NCBI RefSeq assembly: GCF_038096165.1
Contig: NZ_CP151076.1
Location: 4,585,501 to 4,649,500, forward strand
Reading direction: 5' to 3'
Length of the DNA: 64,000 bases
Origin: Pseudomonas sp. G.S.17
GTDB taxonomy: Bacteria > Pseudomonadota > Gammaproteobacteria > Pseudomonadales > Pseudomonadaceae
Part shown: piece by piece, positions 1 to 8,853 of the stretch
Numbering within the stretch: the first letter of the stretch is position 1
How the letters are laid out: each line of letters begins with the position of its first letter
Notes under the pieces: generated by a model
Seen by the model: only the letters and a program-made list of their open reading frames with translations
The model's database searches: none
What the model was told of the DNA's origin: nothing
Program-made: the position numbers and the translations under genes

Positions 1-3000
1 CTTGCGGGTCTTCGATAAACAGCTGCAACAGCGGCGGCACAAAGTGCAACGTCGTCACGCCAAATTGCTCGACCAGTTCGATAATGCGCCTTGGGTCGCG
101 ATGCTCTCCGGGGGCGGCGATCAGCAGTTGGCAACCGGTAATCAGCGGCCAGAAGCATTCCCACACCGACACGTCAAAACTGACCGGCGCCTTTTGCATC
201 AGCACATCAGCGGGCGTCAGTTGATAAGTGGCCTGCATCCATTGCAGGCGCTCAGCCAGTGCGGCGTGGGTGTTGCCGACGCCTTTGGGCTGGCCGGTGG
301 AGCCGGAGGTGTAAATCACGTAAGCCAGGTTGTCGCCATTGAGGTGCAAACCCGGCGCGCTGCGTGGCCAGTTGTCCAGATGCAGGGTATCGAGGGTGAT
401 GGCGGTAAGGCTTTCGTCCACCGGCAAATCGGCCAGCAGATGGCTTTGGGTCAGCAGCAGTTCAACGCCGCTGTCACGCAGCATGAAACTCAGACGCTCG
501 CGCGGGTATTCCGGGTCCAGCGGCACGTAGGCACCGCCAGCCTTGATGATCGCCAGCAAGCCGATCAGCAGTTGCGGCGAGCGCTCGGCGCAGATGCCGA
601 CGCACACGTCCGGGCCGACGCCTTTGTCGCGCAAGTAATGCGCGAGCTGGTTGGCCTGGGTATCGAGGCTGGCGAACTCCAGTTGCCCGCCGTCCCAGAT
701 CAGCGCGATACGTTCCGGTGTCAGTGCCGCCTGCTCGGCGAGCAACTCCGGCAACCAGCGCGTGGCAGGCGGGCAAGGTGCGCGACTCCATTCATGTTGC
801 TGGGCCTGCTCGGCAGCGCTGAGCAGCGAGAGGTCGCCAACGCATTGCGTCGGTTGATCGCTGACCTGCTGCAACAAGGCGGTGAAATGCTCGGCCATGC
901 GCTGCACGGTCTGCACGTCGAACAACTCGGCGGCGTAATCGAAATGCAGCGCCAGACGTCCGCGATGATCCTCTTCGCTGTGTAATTGCAGATCAAACTT
1001 GGCTTCGCGGCTATGCCACGGCAGCTCATCGGCGAGCAACCCCGGCAAACGGCGCAACGCGCTCAGGTCCCGTTGCTGATGGTTGAACATCACCTGAAAC
1101 AGACCTTGCTCCCGCGCATGGGGCATGGCTTCGAGTAGTTGCTCGAACGGCAAGTCCTGATGGGCCTGAGCGCCGAGGGCTGCCGCGCGGGCTTCGCGCA
1201 ACAACTGATTGAACGGCTTGCGTGAATCCACAGCACCGCGCAACACCAGGGTATTGATGAAAAAGCCCACCAGACCCTGGGTTTCCAGACGCGGGCGGTT
1301 GGCGCCCGGCACGCCGATGCGAATATCAGTCTGGCCACTGTAACGATGCAGCCATGCCTGGAATGCGGCCAGCAGGACCATGAACAGCGTCGCGTCATGT
1401 TCCTGGGCGGTGCAGCGCAGCGCGGTGCTCAGGCCTTCATCGAGCAACACGCTGTAACGCGCCGCCCGCTGGCTGTGCAACGCACTGCGCGGATGATCGG
1501 TGGCCAATGCCAAAGTCGGCTGTTCGTCGCCCAGCTGCTCGGTCCAATAAGCCAGTTGCCGTACGGATTCACCCGCTGCCAGCCATTGGCGCTGCCATTG
1601 GGCGTAATCGGCGTAGTGCAGCGACAAAGGCGCGAGGGCCGGGGTCTGGCCTTGACTGGCAGCTGCGTACAGCCTGGAGAACTCGTCGATCAGCACATTC
1701 AGCGACCAGCCGTCAGCGATGATGTGATGCAGCGTGACCCAGAGCTGATGTTCCTGATCGTCGAGGCGTACCAGTGTCACGCGCAGCAGCGGGCCATTTT
1801 GCAGGTCGAACGGGGTTTGCGCTTCCTGCTCCCGCGCCTGTAGCGCCAGCGCGTCGCGTTCGCTGCTGGCAAGCTGGCTCAGGTCCAGATGCTGCAAGAC
1901 AAAGGCCGAGGCTGGCTCGATGCGTTGCAACGCCTGTCCATCGATCTCAAGAAAGCGCGTGCGCAAGGCTTCATGGCGCTGGATCAAGTGCTGCAAGCTG
2001 GCAGTCAACGCCGCCTGATCCAGCTCGCCGCGCAAACGCAGCGCGGCGGGGATGTTGTAAGCCGCGCTCTGCGGCTCCAGTTGCCAGACAATCCACAAGC
2101 GATTCTGCGCCAGGGATTGCGGCAAGTCGCGATCACGCGGCAGCGCCTCAATGGCGTTTTGCGTCGGCACGCCGGCAGCTTGTTGGCGAGCGACTTCAAT
2201 GGCAACTTCAGCGGCAAAACCTGCCAGCGACGGCGACTCAAACAGCAGGCGCAGGTTCAGCTCCAGGCCAAGCACTTCCCGCAGGCGGGCCATGACCTGC
2301 GCCGCAGCGATGGAATTGCCGCCGAGCAGGAAGAAATGGTCGTCGGGCGCGATCTGCTCCACATGCAGCTGTTCACGCCAGATCGCGGCGATGCTGTCCT
2401 GCAAGTCGTCGACCGCCCCGGCAAGCACTTGCTCAAGATGTTGTTCATCCGGATAGCGCGCATAGCTGTCGAGACTGCCATCGGCCAAACCCTTGGCGCA
2501 GGCGGCGCGTTGCAGCTTGCCGCTGGAGGTCTTGGGCAGCGCGCCGGGATTGAGCAGCAGCACGACGCCGGGCGCTTCCTGAAACGCCTCGGCAACGGTT
2601 TGCCGAATGGCCTTGATCAACGCCTGCGGGGCGAGGATTTTCTGCACGCTGCGGCTGACTTCGGCGGCGATACCGATGCTGTCCACGCCGTTTTCGCTGA
2701 TGGCGAACGCCGCGACCCGGCCCTTGCGCACCACGTCCACTTCGCGCTCGATGGTCTGCTCGATGTCCTGTGGATAAAGATTGTGGCCGCGCACAATCAG
2801 CATGTCTTTCAGGCGCCCGGTGACGAACACTTCGCCATCACGGATAAAGCCCAGATCACCGGTACGCAGCCAGGTGCGGCCGTCGCGCTCGACAAAGGTA
2901 CTGGCGCTGGCTTCGGGATTGCGCCAGTAGCCATGGGCGATGCTCGGGCCCGCAGCGCAGATTTCGCCAACCTGATTGTCGGCCAGCACTTCGCCAGTTG

Positions 3001-4159
3001 CCGGTTCGACGATCTGCACCGCGTGCTCCGGCTGACTGCGGCCACAGCTCAGCAACAGGCTGCCGCTGCCCGGTTCGGCGCGATTTTGCGTGAGGGCTTG
3101 CGCGTCCACCTCAAGGTTGCCGATGCCAGCTCCAAGTTGCCCGCCGCTGACAAACAGCGTCGCTTCGGCCAGGCCGTAACAGGCGAAGAAGCTTTCTTCG
3201 GTAAAGCCGGTGGCGGCAAATTTGCTGCTGAATTGATCGAGGCTGTCCTGCCGGATCGGCTCGGAACCGGAGAACGCCACCCGCCACTTGCTCAGGTCCA
3301 GACCGGCCATGGCCGATTCGCTGATCCGTTCGCTGCACAGGCGATAGGCAAAATCCGGCGCACCGCTGATGGTTCCGCCGTATTCGCTGATGGCTTGCAA
3401 CCAGCGAACCGGCCGCGCCAGGAAATATCCCGGCGACATCAAAACGCATGGCACGCCGCTGAAGATCGGTTGCAACAGCCCGCCGATCAGCCCCATATCG
3501 TGATACAGCGGCAGCCAGCTGACGATGACGTCGTCCGGGTTCAGGTCGATGCCAAAGCCGCGCCGGATCAACAGTTCATTGGCAACCAGATTACCGTGGG
3601 TAACCTGCACACCCTTGGGTAGCGCCGTGGAGCCGGAGGTGTACTGCAAAAAGGCGATATCGTCGGCGTGCAACTGCGTCGCGCGCCAGTCATTGGCCAG
3701 CGCATCGTCGAGGCTGTCGACGCACAACAATTGCGGCGCGTTGGCGTTGTGCAGTTGCTCCATTTGCAGCAGAGCATCGCGCAGCGCGGCACGGGTCAGG
3801 ATCAGACGCGGTTCGGCGTCGGCGATAATCGACAGCAGACGTTCCTGATGATGGCGACGAGCCGACTCGGGCGGATAAGCCGGCACAGCGATGATCCCGG
3901 CATATAGACAACCGAAAAACGCGGCCACATAGTCCGGACCGCTGGGGAACAGCAGCACCGCACGCTCGCCGGGATTGGCCCGGGCCTGCAATGCAGCGGC
4001 GATGGTTCGCGCCCTCAGATCCAGCTGGCGATAGCTGAGCACCGCGCCTTCGCTGGCGTCTTCGGCAAGAAAACGCAGGGCAATTCGATCAGGCTGGCGG
4101 GCCGCACGTTGTTGCAGGGCCTGCACCAGAGTGTTGGGGAGTTCGAATGCGTCGATCAT
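1..4159 (-). CDS. pvdL: Pyoverdine non-ribosomal peptide synthetase PvdL, N-terminal part (3' end outside window)
   Basis: The reading frame is open from an ATG at 4159 to the left edge, about 1386 residues, so only the first third of a usual PvdL (over 4000 residues) is visible. In order: a fatty acyl-AMP ligase domain with the core YTSGST at about residue 173; a carrier domain whose attachment serine lies in LLGGNSIAA near residue 616; a condensation domain with HHIIADGWS near residue 810; and the start of an adenylation domain with YTSGSTGQPKG near residue 1280. The leading acyl ligase module is what distinguishes PvdL, which starts the pyoverdine chain by loading an acyl group before glutamate. 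It follows mbtH and pvdG on the same strand. The substrate of the second module cannot be read from motifs alone. Confidence 0.93.
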   Translation of the reverse strand, partial: MIDAFELPNTLVQALQQRAARQPDRIALRFLAEDASEGAVLSYRQLDLRARTIAAALQARANPGERAVLLFPSGPDYVAAFFGCLYAGIIAVPAYPPESARRHHQERLLSIIADAEPRLILTRAALRDALLQMEQLHNANAPQLLCVDSLDDALANDWRATQLHADDIAFLQYTSGSTALPKGVQVTHGNLVANELLIRRGFGIDLNPDDVIVSWLPLYHDMGLIGGLLQPIFSGVPCVLMSPGYFLARPVRWLQAISEYGGTISGAPDFAYRLCSERISESAMAGLDLSKWRVAFSGSEPIRQDSLDQFSSKFAATGFTEESFFACYGLAEATLFVSGGQLGAGIGNLEVDAQALTQNRAEPGSGSLLLSCGRSQPEHAVQIVEPATGEVLADNQVGEICAAGPSIAHGYWRNPEASASTFVERDGRTWLRTGDLGFIRDGEVFVTGRLKDMLIVRGHNLYPQDIEQTIEREVDVVRKGRVAAFAISENGVDSIGIAAEVSRSVQKILAPQALIKAIRQTVAEAFQEAPGVVLLLNPGALPKTSSGKLQRAACAKGLADGSLDSYARYPDEQHLEQVLAGAVDDLQDSIAAIWREQLHVEQIAPDDHFFLLGGNSIAAAQVMARLREVLGLELNLRLLFESPSLAGFAAEVAIEVARQQAAGVPTQNAIEALPRDRDLPQSLAQNRLWIVWQLEPQSAAYNIPAALRLRGELDQAALTASLQHLIQRHEALRTRFLEIDGQALQRIEPASAFVLQHLDLSQLASSERDALALQAREQEAQTPFDLQNGPLLRVTLVRLDDQEHQLWVTLHHIIADGWSLNVLIDEFSRLYAAASQGQTPALAPLSLHYADYAQWQRQWLAAGESVRQLAYWTEQLGDEQPTLALATDHPRSALHSQRAARYSVLLDEGLSTALRCTAQEHDATLFMVLLAAFQAWLHRYSGQTDIRIGVPGANRPRLETQGLVGFFINTLVLRGAVDSRKPFNQLLREARAAALGAQAHQDLPFEQLLEAMPHAREQGLFQVMFNHQQRDLSALRRLPGLLADELPWHSREAKFDLQLHSEEDHRGRLALHFDYAAELFDVQTVQRMAEHFTALLQQVSDQPTQCVGDLSLLSAAEQAQQHEWSRAPCPPATRWLPELLAEQAALTPERIALIWDGGQLEFASLDTQANQLAHYLRDKGVGPDVCVGICAERSPQLLIGLLAIIKAGGAYVPLDPEYPRERLSFMLRDSGVELLLTQSHLLADLPVDESLTAITLDTLHLDNWPRSAPGLHLNGDNLAYVIYTSGSTGQPKGVGNTHAALAERLQWMQATYQLTPADVLMQKAPVSFDVSVWECFWPLITGCQLLIAAPGEHRDPRRIIELVEQFGVTTLHFVPPLLQLFIEDPQ

Positions 4160-4242
4160 GGTTGTTCCTGCCTGAGTCTGGCTTGCAATCGGGAATGCCG
4201 GGGATGGGCGCGCCGAATGCGCGCCGGGTATCGCGGTGTGAA

Positions 4243-5007
4243 TCAGCTGGCCGCTGCGGCGGGTGAGCGTTGGCGGCTGGCACGCGCCAGATGCTGCTCG
4301 GCATAGCGCCGCAGACAACGCAGCAACGCGCCTTCCTGTTTCTGCAGGAAAAAGTGATGGCCTTCGAACATGTCCAGGGAGAATCCGACGGTGGTTTCAT
4401 CCTGCCAATCAAGCAGCTCTTCAACCCCCACGCTGTCTTGCTTGCCGCCGAACACATGGACCGGCATCGGCAACGGCTCGCGCGGCAGGTATTCAAAGCT
4501 GCCGCACAACAGAAAGTCGGCGCGCAGAATCGGCAGCATCAGCTCCATCAAATCGTGGTTGGCCAACGCGTCCTCGGAGGTGCCTTGCAGCGTGCGCAAG
4601 CGCTCGATGAGCTCGGCGTCGGTCTTGGCGACGCGGTATTCGCTGACATCACGCCGCGCCGGACCGGCGGTTGCCGAAGTGAACAGGCATAACGGCGCAG
4701 GTGCGCCCAGCTCGTCCAGCGCGTGGGCCAGCTCGTAGGCCAGCAGCCCGCCGAGACTGTGACCAAACAGGGCGTAATGCTGATCCGGCGTTCGGGTACA
4801 TTGCTGGCTGACTTCCCGCGCCAGCTGCCTGGCAAGCCCGCGAATATCGGTGTGCAGCGGCTCGTTCATGCGCGTGCCGCGTCCCGGCAATTCCAGCGGA
4901 TGAACGTCAAGCCACTGCGGCAATACCCGCCGCCAGCGGCTGTAGACCATGGCGCTGGCGCCGGAATACGGCAGGCAGAACAGGCGCAAGCTGTTGAAGG
5001 CGCTCAC
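4243..5007 (-). CDS. pvdG: Type II thioesterase of pyoverdine synthesis
   Basis: This 254-residue alpha/beta hydrolase has the nucleophile elbow GHSLGG near residue 104, an aspartate in GGKQDSV and a late histidine in FEGHHFF, the catalytic triad of type II (proofreading) thioesterases that clear mis-primed carrier domains. It lies between mbtH and pvdL on the same strand, the usual place of pvdG. The start is GTG at 5007, one base after the mbtH stop, so translation is probably coupled. The C-terminus ends in a low-complexity RSPAAAAS tail. The enzyme is expected to be cytoplasmic and to act on PvdL and other pyoverdine synthetases. Confidence 0.9.
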   Translation of the reverse strand: MSAFNSLRLFCLPYSGASAMVYSRWRRVLPQWLDVHPLELPGRGTRMNEPLHTDIRGLARQLAREVSQQCTRTPDQHYALFGHSLGGLLAYELAHALDELGAPAPLCLFTSATAGPARRDVSEYRVAKTDAELIERLRTLQGTSEDALANHDLMELMLPILRADFLLCGSFEYLPREPLPMPVHVFGGKQDSVGVEELLDWQDETTVGFSLDMFEGHHFFLQKQEGALLRCLRRYAEQHLARASRQRSPAAAAS

Positions 5008-5008
5008 T

Positions 5009-5227
5009 TCAGGCCACCACTTTGTCCTGATCCATCTTCTGTCGCAGGCTCAACGGGCGCATGTCCGTCCAGTGCTGCTCGATATATTCCAGGCATTCCT
5101 TCTTCAGGCCTTTCTTGCCAACCGCCCGCCAGCCATTGGGAATGGCCTTGTAGTCGGGCCAGATGGAGTACTGCTCTTCGTGATTGCACACCACTTGGAA
5201 GGTGAGGTCTTCGCGATCAAATACCAT
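5009..5227 (-). CDS. MbtH-like protein, NRPS accessory factor
   Basis: This 72-residue protein carries the family signature: an N-terminal [13 protein letters not shown], then EEQYSIWP and IPNGWR, and a C-terminal [10 protein letters not shown]. MbtH-like proteins bind and activate adenylation domains of peptide synthetases. The open frame runs further upstream to 5524, but the start at 5227 is preceded by CAGGAG with a spacer of 7 bases and gives the exact family length. It is first in a leftward unit with pvdG and pvdL. In P. aeruginosa, from memory, the mbtH-like gene lies elsewhere in the pvd region, so its position here beside pvdS is a fluorescens-type layout. Confidence 0.93.
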   Translation of the reverse strand: MVFDREDLTFQVVCNHEEQYSIWPDYKAIPNGWRAVGKKGLKKECLEYIEQHWTDMRPLSLRQKMDQDKVVA

Positions 5228-5283
5228 GTCATTCTCCTGCTGCATGGGAGCCGGGCGGTGAGCCGGCACTGTCACCAAGGAGA

Positions 5284-5307
5284 ACGGATGGGATTGCGAA
5301 TTAATTA
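5284..5307 (-). promoter_or_regulatory. Candidate PvdS-dependent (iron starvation) promoter of mbtH-pvdG-pvdL
   Basis: Read on the minus strand this is TAATT, 16 bases, then CGT. The known PvdS box is TAAAT-N16-CGT, so there is one mismatch in the -35-like part. The CGT lies about 57 bases before the mbtH start. Position and spacing fit, but a single near-match of this length can arise by chance. Confidence 0.5.
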
Positions 5308-5392
5308 GTAACAGGTGGTTCTGCTCACTCTGCGCGGTCCACGAGCCATCAGAAAGCCAGCAGCAAAACTTGCCGTTAGTTATATTTCTCAA

Positions 5393-5421
5393 TTGACAAT
5401 AATTATCATCCAGCCTAATTT
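5393..5421 (+). promoter_or_regulatory. pvdS promoter with overlapping Fur-like box
   Basis: TTGACA at 5393-5398 and TAATTT at 5416-5421 are separated by 17 bases, a good sigma-70 promoter pointing into pvdS. The bases between and around the -35 (TTGACAATAATTATCATCC) resemble the A/T-rich hexamer array of a Fur box (NATA/TAT type, with GATGATAATTATTGTC on the other strand). Binding there would cover the -35 and spacer, the expected architecture for iron repression of pvdS. Established knowledge: pvdS is repressed by Fur in Pseudomonas. The exact site is inferred. Confidence 0.7.
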
Positions 5422-5433
5422 GTTGCCCGGTGT

Positions 5434-5451
5434 GTAGGAGGCTTCTCCTAC
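5434..5451 (+). promoter_or_regulatory. Short perfect hairpin in the pvdS leader
   Basis: GTAGGAG and CTCCTAC are perfect 7-base arms around a GCTT loop. The hairpin lies between the promoter and the pvdS start (37 bases before the ATG). There is no T run behind it, so it is not a classical terminator. The left arm contains AGGAG, which pairs with CTCCT in the right arm. Confidence 0.45.
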
Positions 5452-5487
5452 AAAGCTTCAGCTGCCCATTGCTGCAAGGTGATTTCC

Positions 5488-6033
5488 ATGCCGGAACAAT
5501 TATCCACAAGTACGTGCGATTCACCGTTACTCCAGGCGTTCGTAGAAAACCGCCTTATCCTGGTCAAAATCGCTGCCCGCATCACGGGTTGTCGATCAAG
5601 GGCCGAAGACGTTGTGCAGGATGCCTACTTCCGCCTGCAATCCGCGCCGCAGATCACGTCATCTATCAAGGCGCAACTGAGCTACCTGTTCCAGATCGTG
5701 CGCAATCTGGCCATCGATCACTATCGCAAACAGGCCTTGGAACAGAAGTATTCAGGCAGCGAGGAGGAAGGACTCAATGTGGTCATCCAGGGCGCATCTC
5801 CTGAAGCCTCGCACATCAACTTCACGACCCTGGAAACCATTGCCGATGCCCTGACCGAGCTGCCGAGCCGTACCCGGTATGCTTTTGAAATGTATCGTCT
5901 GCACGGCGTTCCGCAAAAAGACATCGCCAAGGAACTGGGCGTGTCACCGACCCTGGTGAACTTCATGATCCGCGATGCCCTGGTGCATTGCCGCAAGGTG
6001 TCCCGCCAGGAACCCCGCGCTCTACGTCGCTGA
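5488..6033 (+). CDS. pvdS: Extracytoplasmic sigma factor PvdS (iron starvation sigma)
   Basis: This 181-residue ECF sigma factor has region 2 ([20 protein letters not shown], then DAYFRLQ and the [14 protein letters not shown] core) and region 4 ([21 protein letters not shown] with the helix-turn-helix [16 protein letters not shown]). The sequence matches PvdS/PbrA/PfrI of fluorescent pseudomonads as I remember them. It directs transcription of pyoverdine genes at TAAAT-N16-CGT promoters when iron is scarce and is held by the anti-sigma FpvR. The start chosen is ATG 5488, preceded by AAGG with an 8-base gap; a GTG at 5479 overlaps that ribosome site and is less likely. It is divergent from mbtH-pvdG-pvdL. 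Confidence 0.96.
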   Translation: MPEQLSTSTCDSPLLQAFVENRLILVKIAARITGCRSRAEDVVQDAYFRLQSAPQITSSIKAQLSYLFQIVRNLAIDHYRKQALEQKYSGSEEEGLNVVIQGASPEASHINFTTLETIADALTELPSRTRYAFEMYRLHGVPQKDIAKELGVSPTLVNFMIRDALVHCRKVSRQEPRALRR

Positions 6034-6040
6034 CAGCTAT

Positions 6041-6061
6041 CGGGCAGGTCATCCCTGCCCG
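6041..6061 (+). terminator. Hairpin between convergent pvdS and acetyltransferase genes
   Basis: CGGGCAGG and CCTGCCCG form a perfect 8-base stem around a TCATC loop, 7 bases after the pvdS stop. There is no clear T run on either side, so termination strength is uncertain. It could serve both converging genes. Confidence 0.45.
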
Positions 6062-6087
6062 CGCTGCGCCCCGTCCACCCTTCCCCA

Positions 6088-6711
6088 TTACAGCCAGTCG
6101 CATTGCGCAAAAAAGCGCTCGCGATCCAGGCTCATGAGTGCCGCGCGTTTGTGTGGGAAGTCGAACTCTTTCTCGCGAATAAAACCCCGCGCCTGCATGT
6201 AGCCGATCATTTTTGCGTTGTCCGCACGGGGTTCCGACACGATCCGTCGAGTGCGCTCGTCGTCGCCAAACACGTAGTGCAACAACGCCGACAGCCAGCT
6301 GGCGACCTTATGCGGCCCTCGATGACTTTCCTCGCCGACCAGCATGTGAATGCCACGGTCAGATTCGGCCGCGTCATAGAACGGTGCGATGCGATCTTCC
6401 AGCGCCCAGTACACCTCGAAGTAAGCAAACGGCTGATCGTCGAAGCAGCCAATCAAGGTCACGGTATGGGGATCGGCCTGCTGCTTGAGCAGATACTCGC
6501 GATGTTGTTCAAGCGTGCCGCCTTCCTGCCAGAAAGCCAGAACCCGCGGGTTGTTTTGCCAGCGGTTGAAACGCTCAAGATCCTGGTCGATGTCCAGGGT
6601 ACGCAGGGAAATCCAGCTATCGAGGCGCGCGTCGAATCGTCGATAGACTTCGCCACTCGGTTTGGGCGGGCGGATCAATTGCACGGGGCTTAGCGGTAGT
6701 GAAGAGGGCAT
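6088..6711 (-). CDS. Siderophore-type GNAT acetyltransferase (PvdY/IucB-like)
   Basis: This 207-residue protein has the layout of the Acetyltransf_8 / IucB-AlcB family: FNRWQNNPRVLAFWQEGG near residue 48, FAYFEVYWA near residue 95, the acetyl-CoA loop region GEESHRGPHKV near residue 126, and RIVSEPRADN then YMQARGF towards the C-terminus. Members acylate hydroxylated amines such as N-hydroxyornithine in siderophores. A perfect PvdS box lies 39 bases upstream and pvdS is the convergent neighbour, which points to pyoverdine (acetyl-hydroxyornithine) rather than another siderophore. P. aeruginosa type II strains use PvdYII for this step (established, from memory). The exact substrate here is inferred. 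Confidence 0.8.
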   Translation of the reverse strand: MPSSLPLSPVQLIRPPKPSGEVYRRFDARLDSWISLRTLDIDQDLERFNRWQNNPRVLAFWQEGGTLEQHREYLLKQQADPHTVTLIGCFDDQPFAYFEVYWALEDRIAPFYDAAESDRGIHMLVGEESHRGPHKVASWLSALLHYVFGDDERTRRIVSEPRADNAKMIGYMQARGFIREKEFDFPHKRAALMSLDRERFFAQCDWL

Positions 6712-6749
6712 GTTCCGGGCTCACGAAAAAAGACGTATTCCATGAGAAA

Positions 6750-6773
6750 ACGTCAGTCGCGCGGAGAAATTTA
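6750..6773 (-). promoter_or_regulatory. PvdS-dependent promoter of the acetyltransferase gene
   Basis: On the minus strand this reads TAAAT, exactly 16 bases, CGT, a perfect match to the PvdS box. The CGT is 39 bases before the start codon at 6711. It ties the acetyltransferase to the pyoverdine regulon. Confidence 0.8.
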
Positions 6774-6882
6774 GCGGTGTTGGCCGACCGTTGGCCGGGA
6801 ACAGAAATGAATGCTGCATCGGCTGGCGCATCCATGTGAAAATGTCGACCACCATTTAACGAGCCAGGTCGGGAGGCTCAGC

Positions 6883-7446
6883 ATGCGTTACGCACAGGAT
6901 CACAAAGCTCAAACTCATCAACGCATCCTTACCGAAGCGGCGGCACGTTTTCGGCGCGACGGCATTGGCGCAACAGGTCTGCAACCTTTGATGAAGGCCT
7001 TGGGCCTGACCCATGGCGGCTTTTACGCGCACTTCAAATCCAAGGACGATCTGGTGGAAAAAGCCCTGCGTTGCGCGGTGGACGAGTCCCGTGAACGCAC
7101 CGCACCGGTTTTTGCTGAAGAAAACGCGCTGGAGAAATACATCGATTTCTATTTGTCCGAAAGCCATCGCAGCAACCCCGACAAAGGCTGCCCGCTGCCG
7201 ACCATGTCCTGCGAACTGGGACAGCGCGGTCAACCCAGCCCGACCACTGACGAGCTTATTCTCGCCCGACTGGATTCCCTCAAGAACACCCTGTCCGGCC
7301 CTGATGCCGAAGCGCAGAGCATGATGATATTGTCGACCATGGTCGGCGCGCTGATGTTGTCACGCAGCGTGCAGGACCCGGAACTGTCGGACCGGATCCT
7401 GGCAACTGCCCGGGAATGGTTGAAGAAGACCCCGAGCGAGGCGTGA
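6883..7446 (+). CDS. TetR/AcrR family transcriptional regulator
   Basis: The 187-residue protein has an N-terminal TetR helix-turn-helix: RILTEAAARFRRDGIGATG, then LMKALGLTHGGFYAHFKSKDDLVEKAL, residues about 12-60. The C-terminal half is the variable ligand domain, with CPLPTMSCELG as its most distinctive stretch. The ATG at 6883 is preceded by GGGAGG. Its stop abuts the stop of the converging FabF-like gene with no gap, so the two may be functionally linked; a palindrome upstream of that gene is a candidate operator. The ligand is unknown. A pyoverdine role is not supported. Confidence 0.87.
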   Translation: MRYAQDHKAQTHQRILTEAAARFRRDGIGATGLQPLMKALGLTHGGFYAHFKSKDDLVEKALRCAVDESRERTAPVFAEENALEKYIDFYLSESHRSNPDKGCPLPTMSCELGQRGQPSPTTDELILARLDSLKNTLSGPDAEAQSMMILSTMVGALMLSRSVQDPELSDRILATAREWLKKTPSEA

Positions 7447-8721
7447 TCAGTCACGCCAGCGGCGAAACAGTACGCTGGCGTTGACGCCGCCAAAGCCGAA
7501 GCCGTTGGACAAGGCATATTCGATCGCCATCGGCCGCGCGGCACCGTGCACGATGTCCAACCCGTGCGCAGCCTCGTCAGGATTATCAAAGTTGAGCGTC
7601 GCTGGGGCTATCTGATCGCGAATCGCCAAGGCGGTGAAGATCGCCTCTATGCCACCTGCAGCGCCGAGCAAGTGCCCGGTTGCGGATTTGGTCGAGGTCA
7701 CCGCGATTGAGTTCTGATCGCCAAACACCGCCTTGATCGCGGCCATCTCACCTTTATCCCCCACTGGCGTAGACGTGGCATGCGCGTTCAGGTGCTGGAT
7801 CTGCGCAGGTTCAATACCCGCCTGGCGAATTGCCGTCTGCATGGAACGCTGAGCGCCGCTGCCGTCTTCCGGTCCGGCGGTCAAATGGTAGGCATCGGCG
7901 CTGGTGCCATACCCGACCAGTTCGACAATCGGCGTGGCGCCACGGGCCAGCGCATGCTCCAACGATTCAATCACCAGAATCCCGGCACCTTCGCCCATGA
8001 CGAAACCGTCACGATCCCGGTCGAACGGTCGCGAAGCCCGCTCGGGGTTTTCGTTGAAGCCACTGGACAGCGCCCGGGCGGCGGCAAACCCGGCGAGGCT
8101 GACTCGGTCTATAGCCGCTTCCGCCCCGCCGCAGATCGCAATGTCAGCCTCGCCGCAGCGAATCATCCGCGCCGCATCGCCGATGGCCTGCACACCTGCC
8201 GCGCAAGCGGTAACCGGAGCGCCAAGCGGACCTTTGAAACCGTGCTGGATGGAGACGTGACCCGCCGCGAGATTGACCAGGAAAGACGGAATCGTAAACG
8301 GCGAAAGGCGTCGCGGCCCGCGTGTATCGGTGGTGCGCACCGCCTCGGCGATGGACACAAAACCGCCGATTCCTGAACCGATAATCGTCGCCGTGCGCTC
8401 CTGGGCCTGCAGCGTATCAGGCGCCCAGCCAGCCTGGGCGATGGCTTGCTTGGCTGCGGCGAGGGCGAACAGGATGAAACGATCCATCTTCTTCTGCTCT
8501 TTGGCAGCCACCGCCCAATCAGCATCAAAGCCCGCTTCGGCATCTTCCTCCAACAACGGCACACGGCCGCCGACTTTGCCCGGTAGATCAGCAACAACCT
8601 CTTCCGCCAGCCTGACGATGCCGGAACGACCTGCCAGCAAACGTTGCCAGACAGGTTCGACCCCGCAGCCCAGAGGCGTGACAAGGCCCATGCCGGTGAC
8701 GACGATTCGGGGACCACTCAT
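7447..8721 (-). CDS. Beta-ketoacyl-ACP synthase II, FabF-like
   Basis: This 424-residue thiolase-fold condensing enzyme has GMGLVTPLG at the N-terminus, the active-site cysteine in VTACAAGVQA near residue 169, and the two histidines in LNAHATSTPVGD and KSATGHLLGAAG, the Cys-His-His set of KAS I/II enzymes. It would extend acyl-ACP chains with malonyl-ACP in the cytoplasm. The start MSGPRIVV at 8721 has AGGAG 9-10 bases upstream; the open frame extends 17 residues further without support. No acpP, fabD or fabG is nearby, so this is probably a paralogue of the housekeeping fabF, perhaps controlled by the neighbouring TetR protein. Confidence 0.88.
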   Translation of the reverse strand: MSGPRIVVTGMGLVTPLGCGVEPVWQRLLAGRSGIVRLAEEVVADLPGKVGGRVPLLEEDAEAGFDADWAVAAKEQKKMDRFILFALAAAKQAIAQAGWAPDTLQAQERTATIIGSGIGGFVSIAEAVRTTDTRGPRRLSPFTIPSFLVNLAAGHVSIQHGFKGPLGAPVTACAAGVQAIGDAARMIRCGEADIAICGGAEAAIDRVSLAGFAAARALSSGFNENPERASRPFDRDRDGFVMGEGAGILVIESLEHALARGATPIVELVGYGTSADAYHLTAGPEDGSGAQRSMQTAIRQAGIEPAQIQHLNAHATSTPVGDKGEMAAIKAVFGDQNSIAVTSTKSATGHLLGAAGGIEAIFTALAIRDQIAPATLNFDNPDEAAHGLDIVHGAARPMAIEYALSNGFGFGGVNASVLFRRWRD

Positions 8722-8853
8722 ACACTCGTTCTCCTGGTTTTCATCGAAGGGATCAGCCTTTGTAACGAGCAACTGCGCGACTCAGAGACAGGTTCGGGCC
8801 AAGGCAAGGCGCGCGCCAACCATCTCGATGGTCCGGCCTCAAAGGCGCTGCAA

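Noticed and set aside
1889..3622. 577-codon open frame on the plus strand
   Set aside because: It runs antisense inside pvdL; the minus strand holds clear synthetase motifs and this frame has none.
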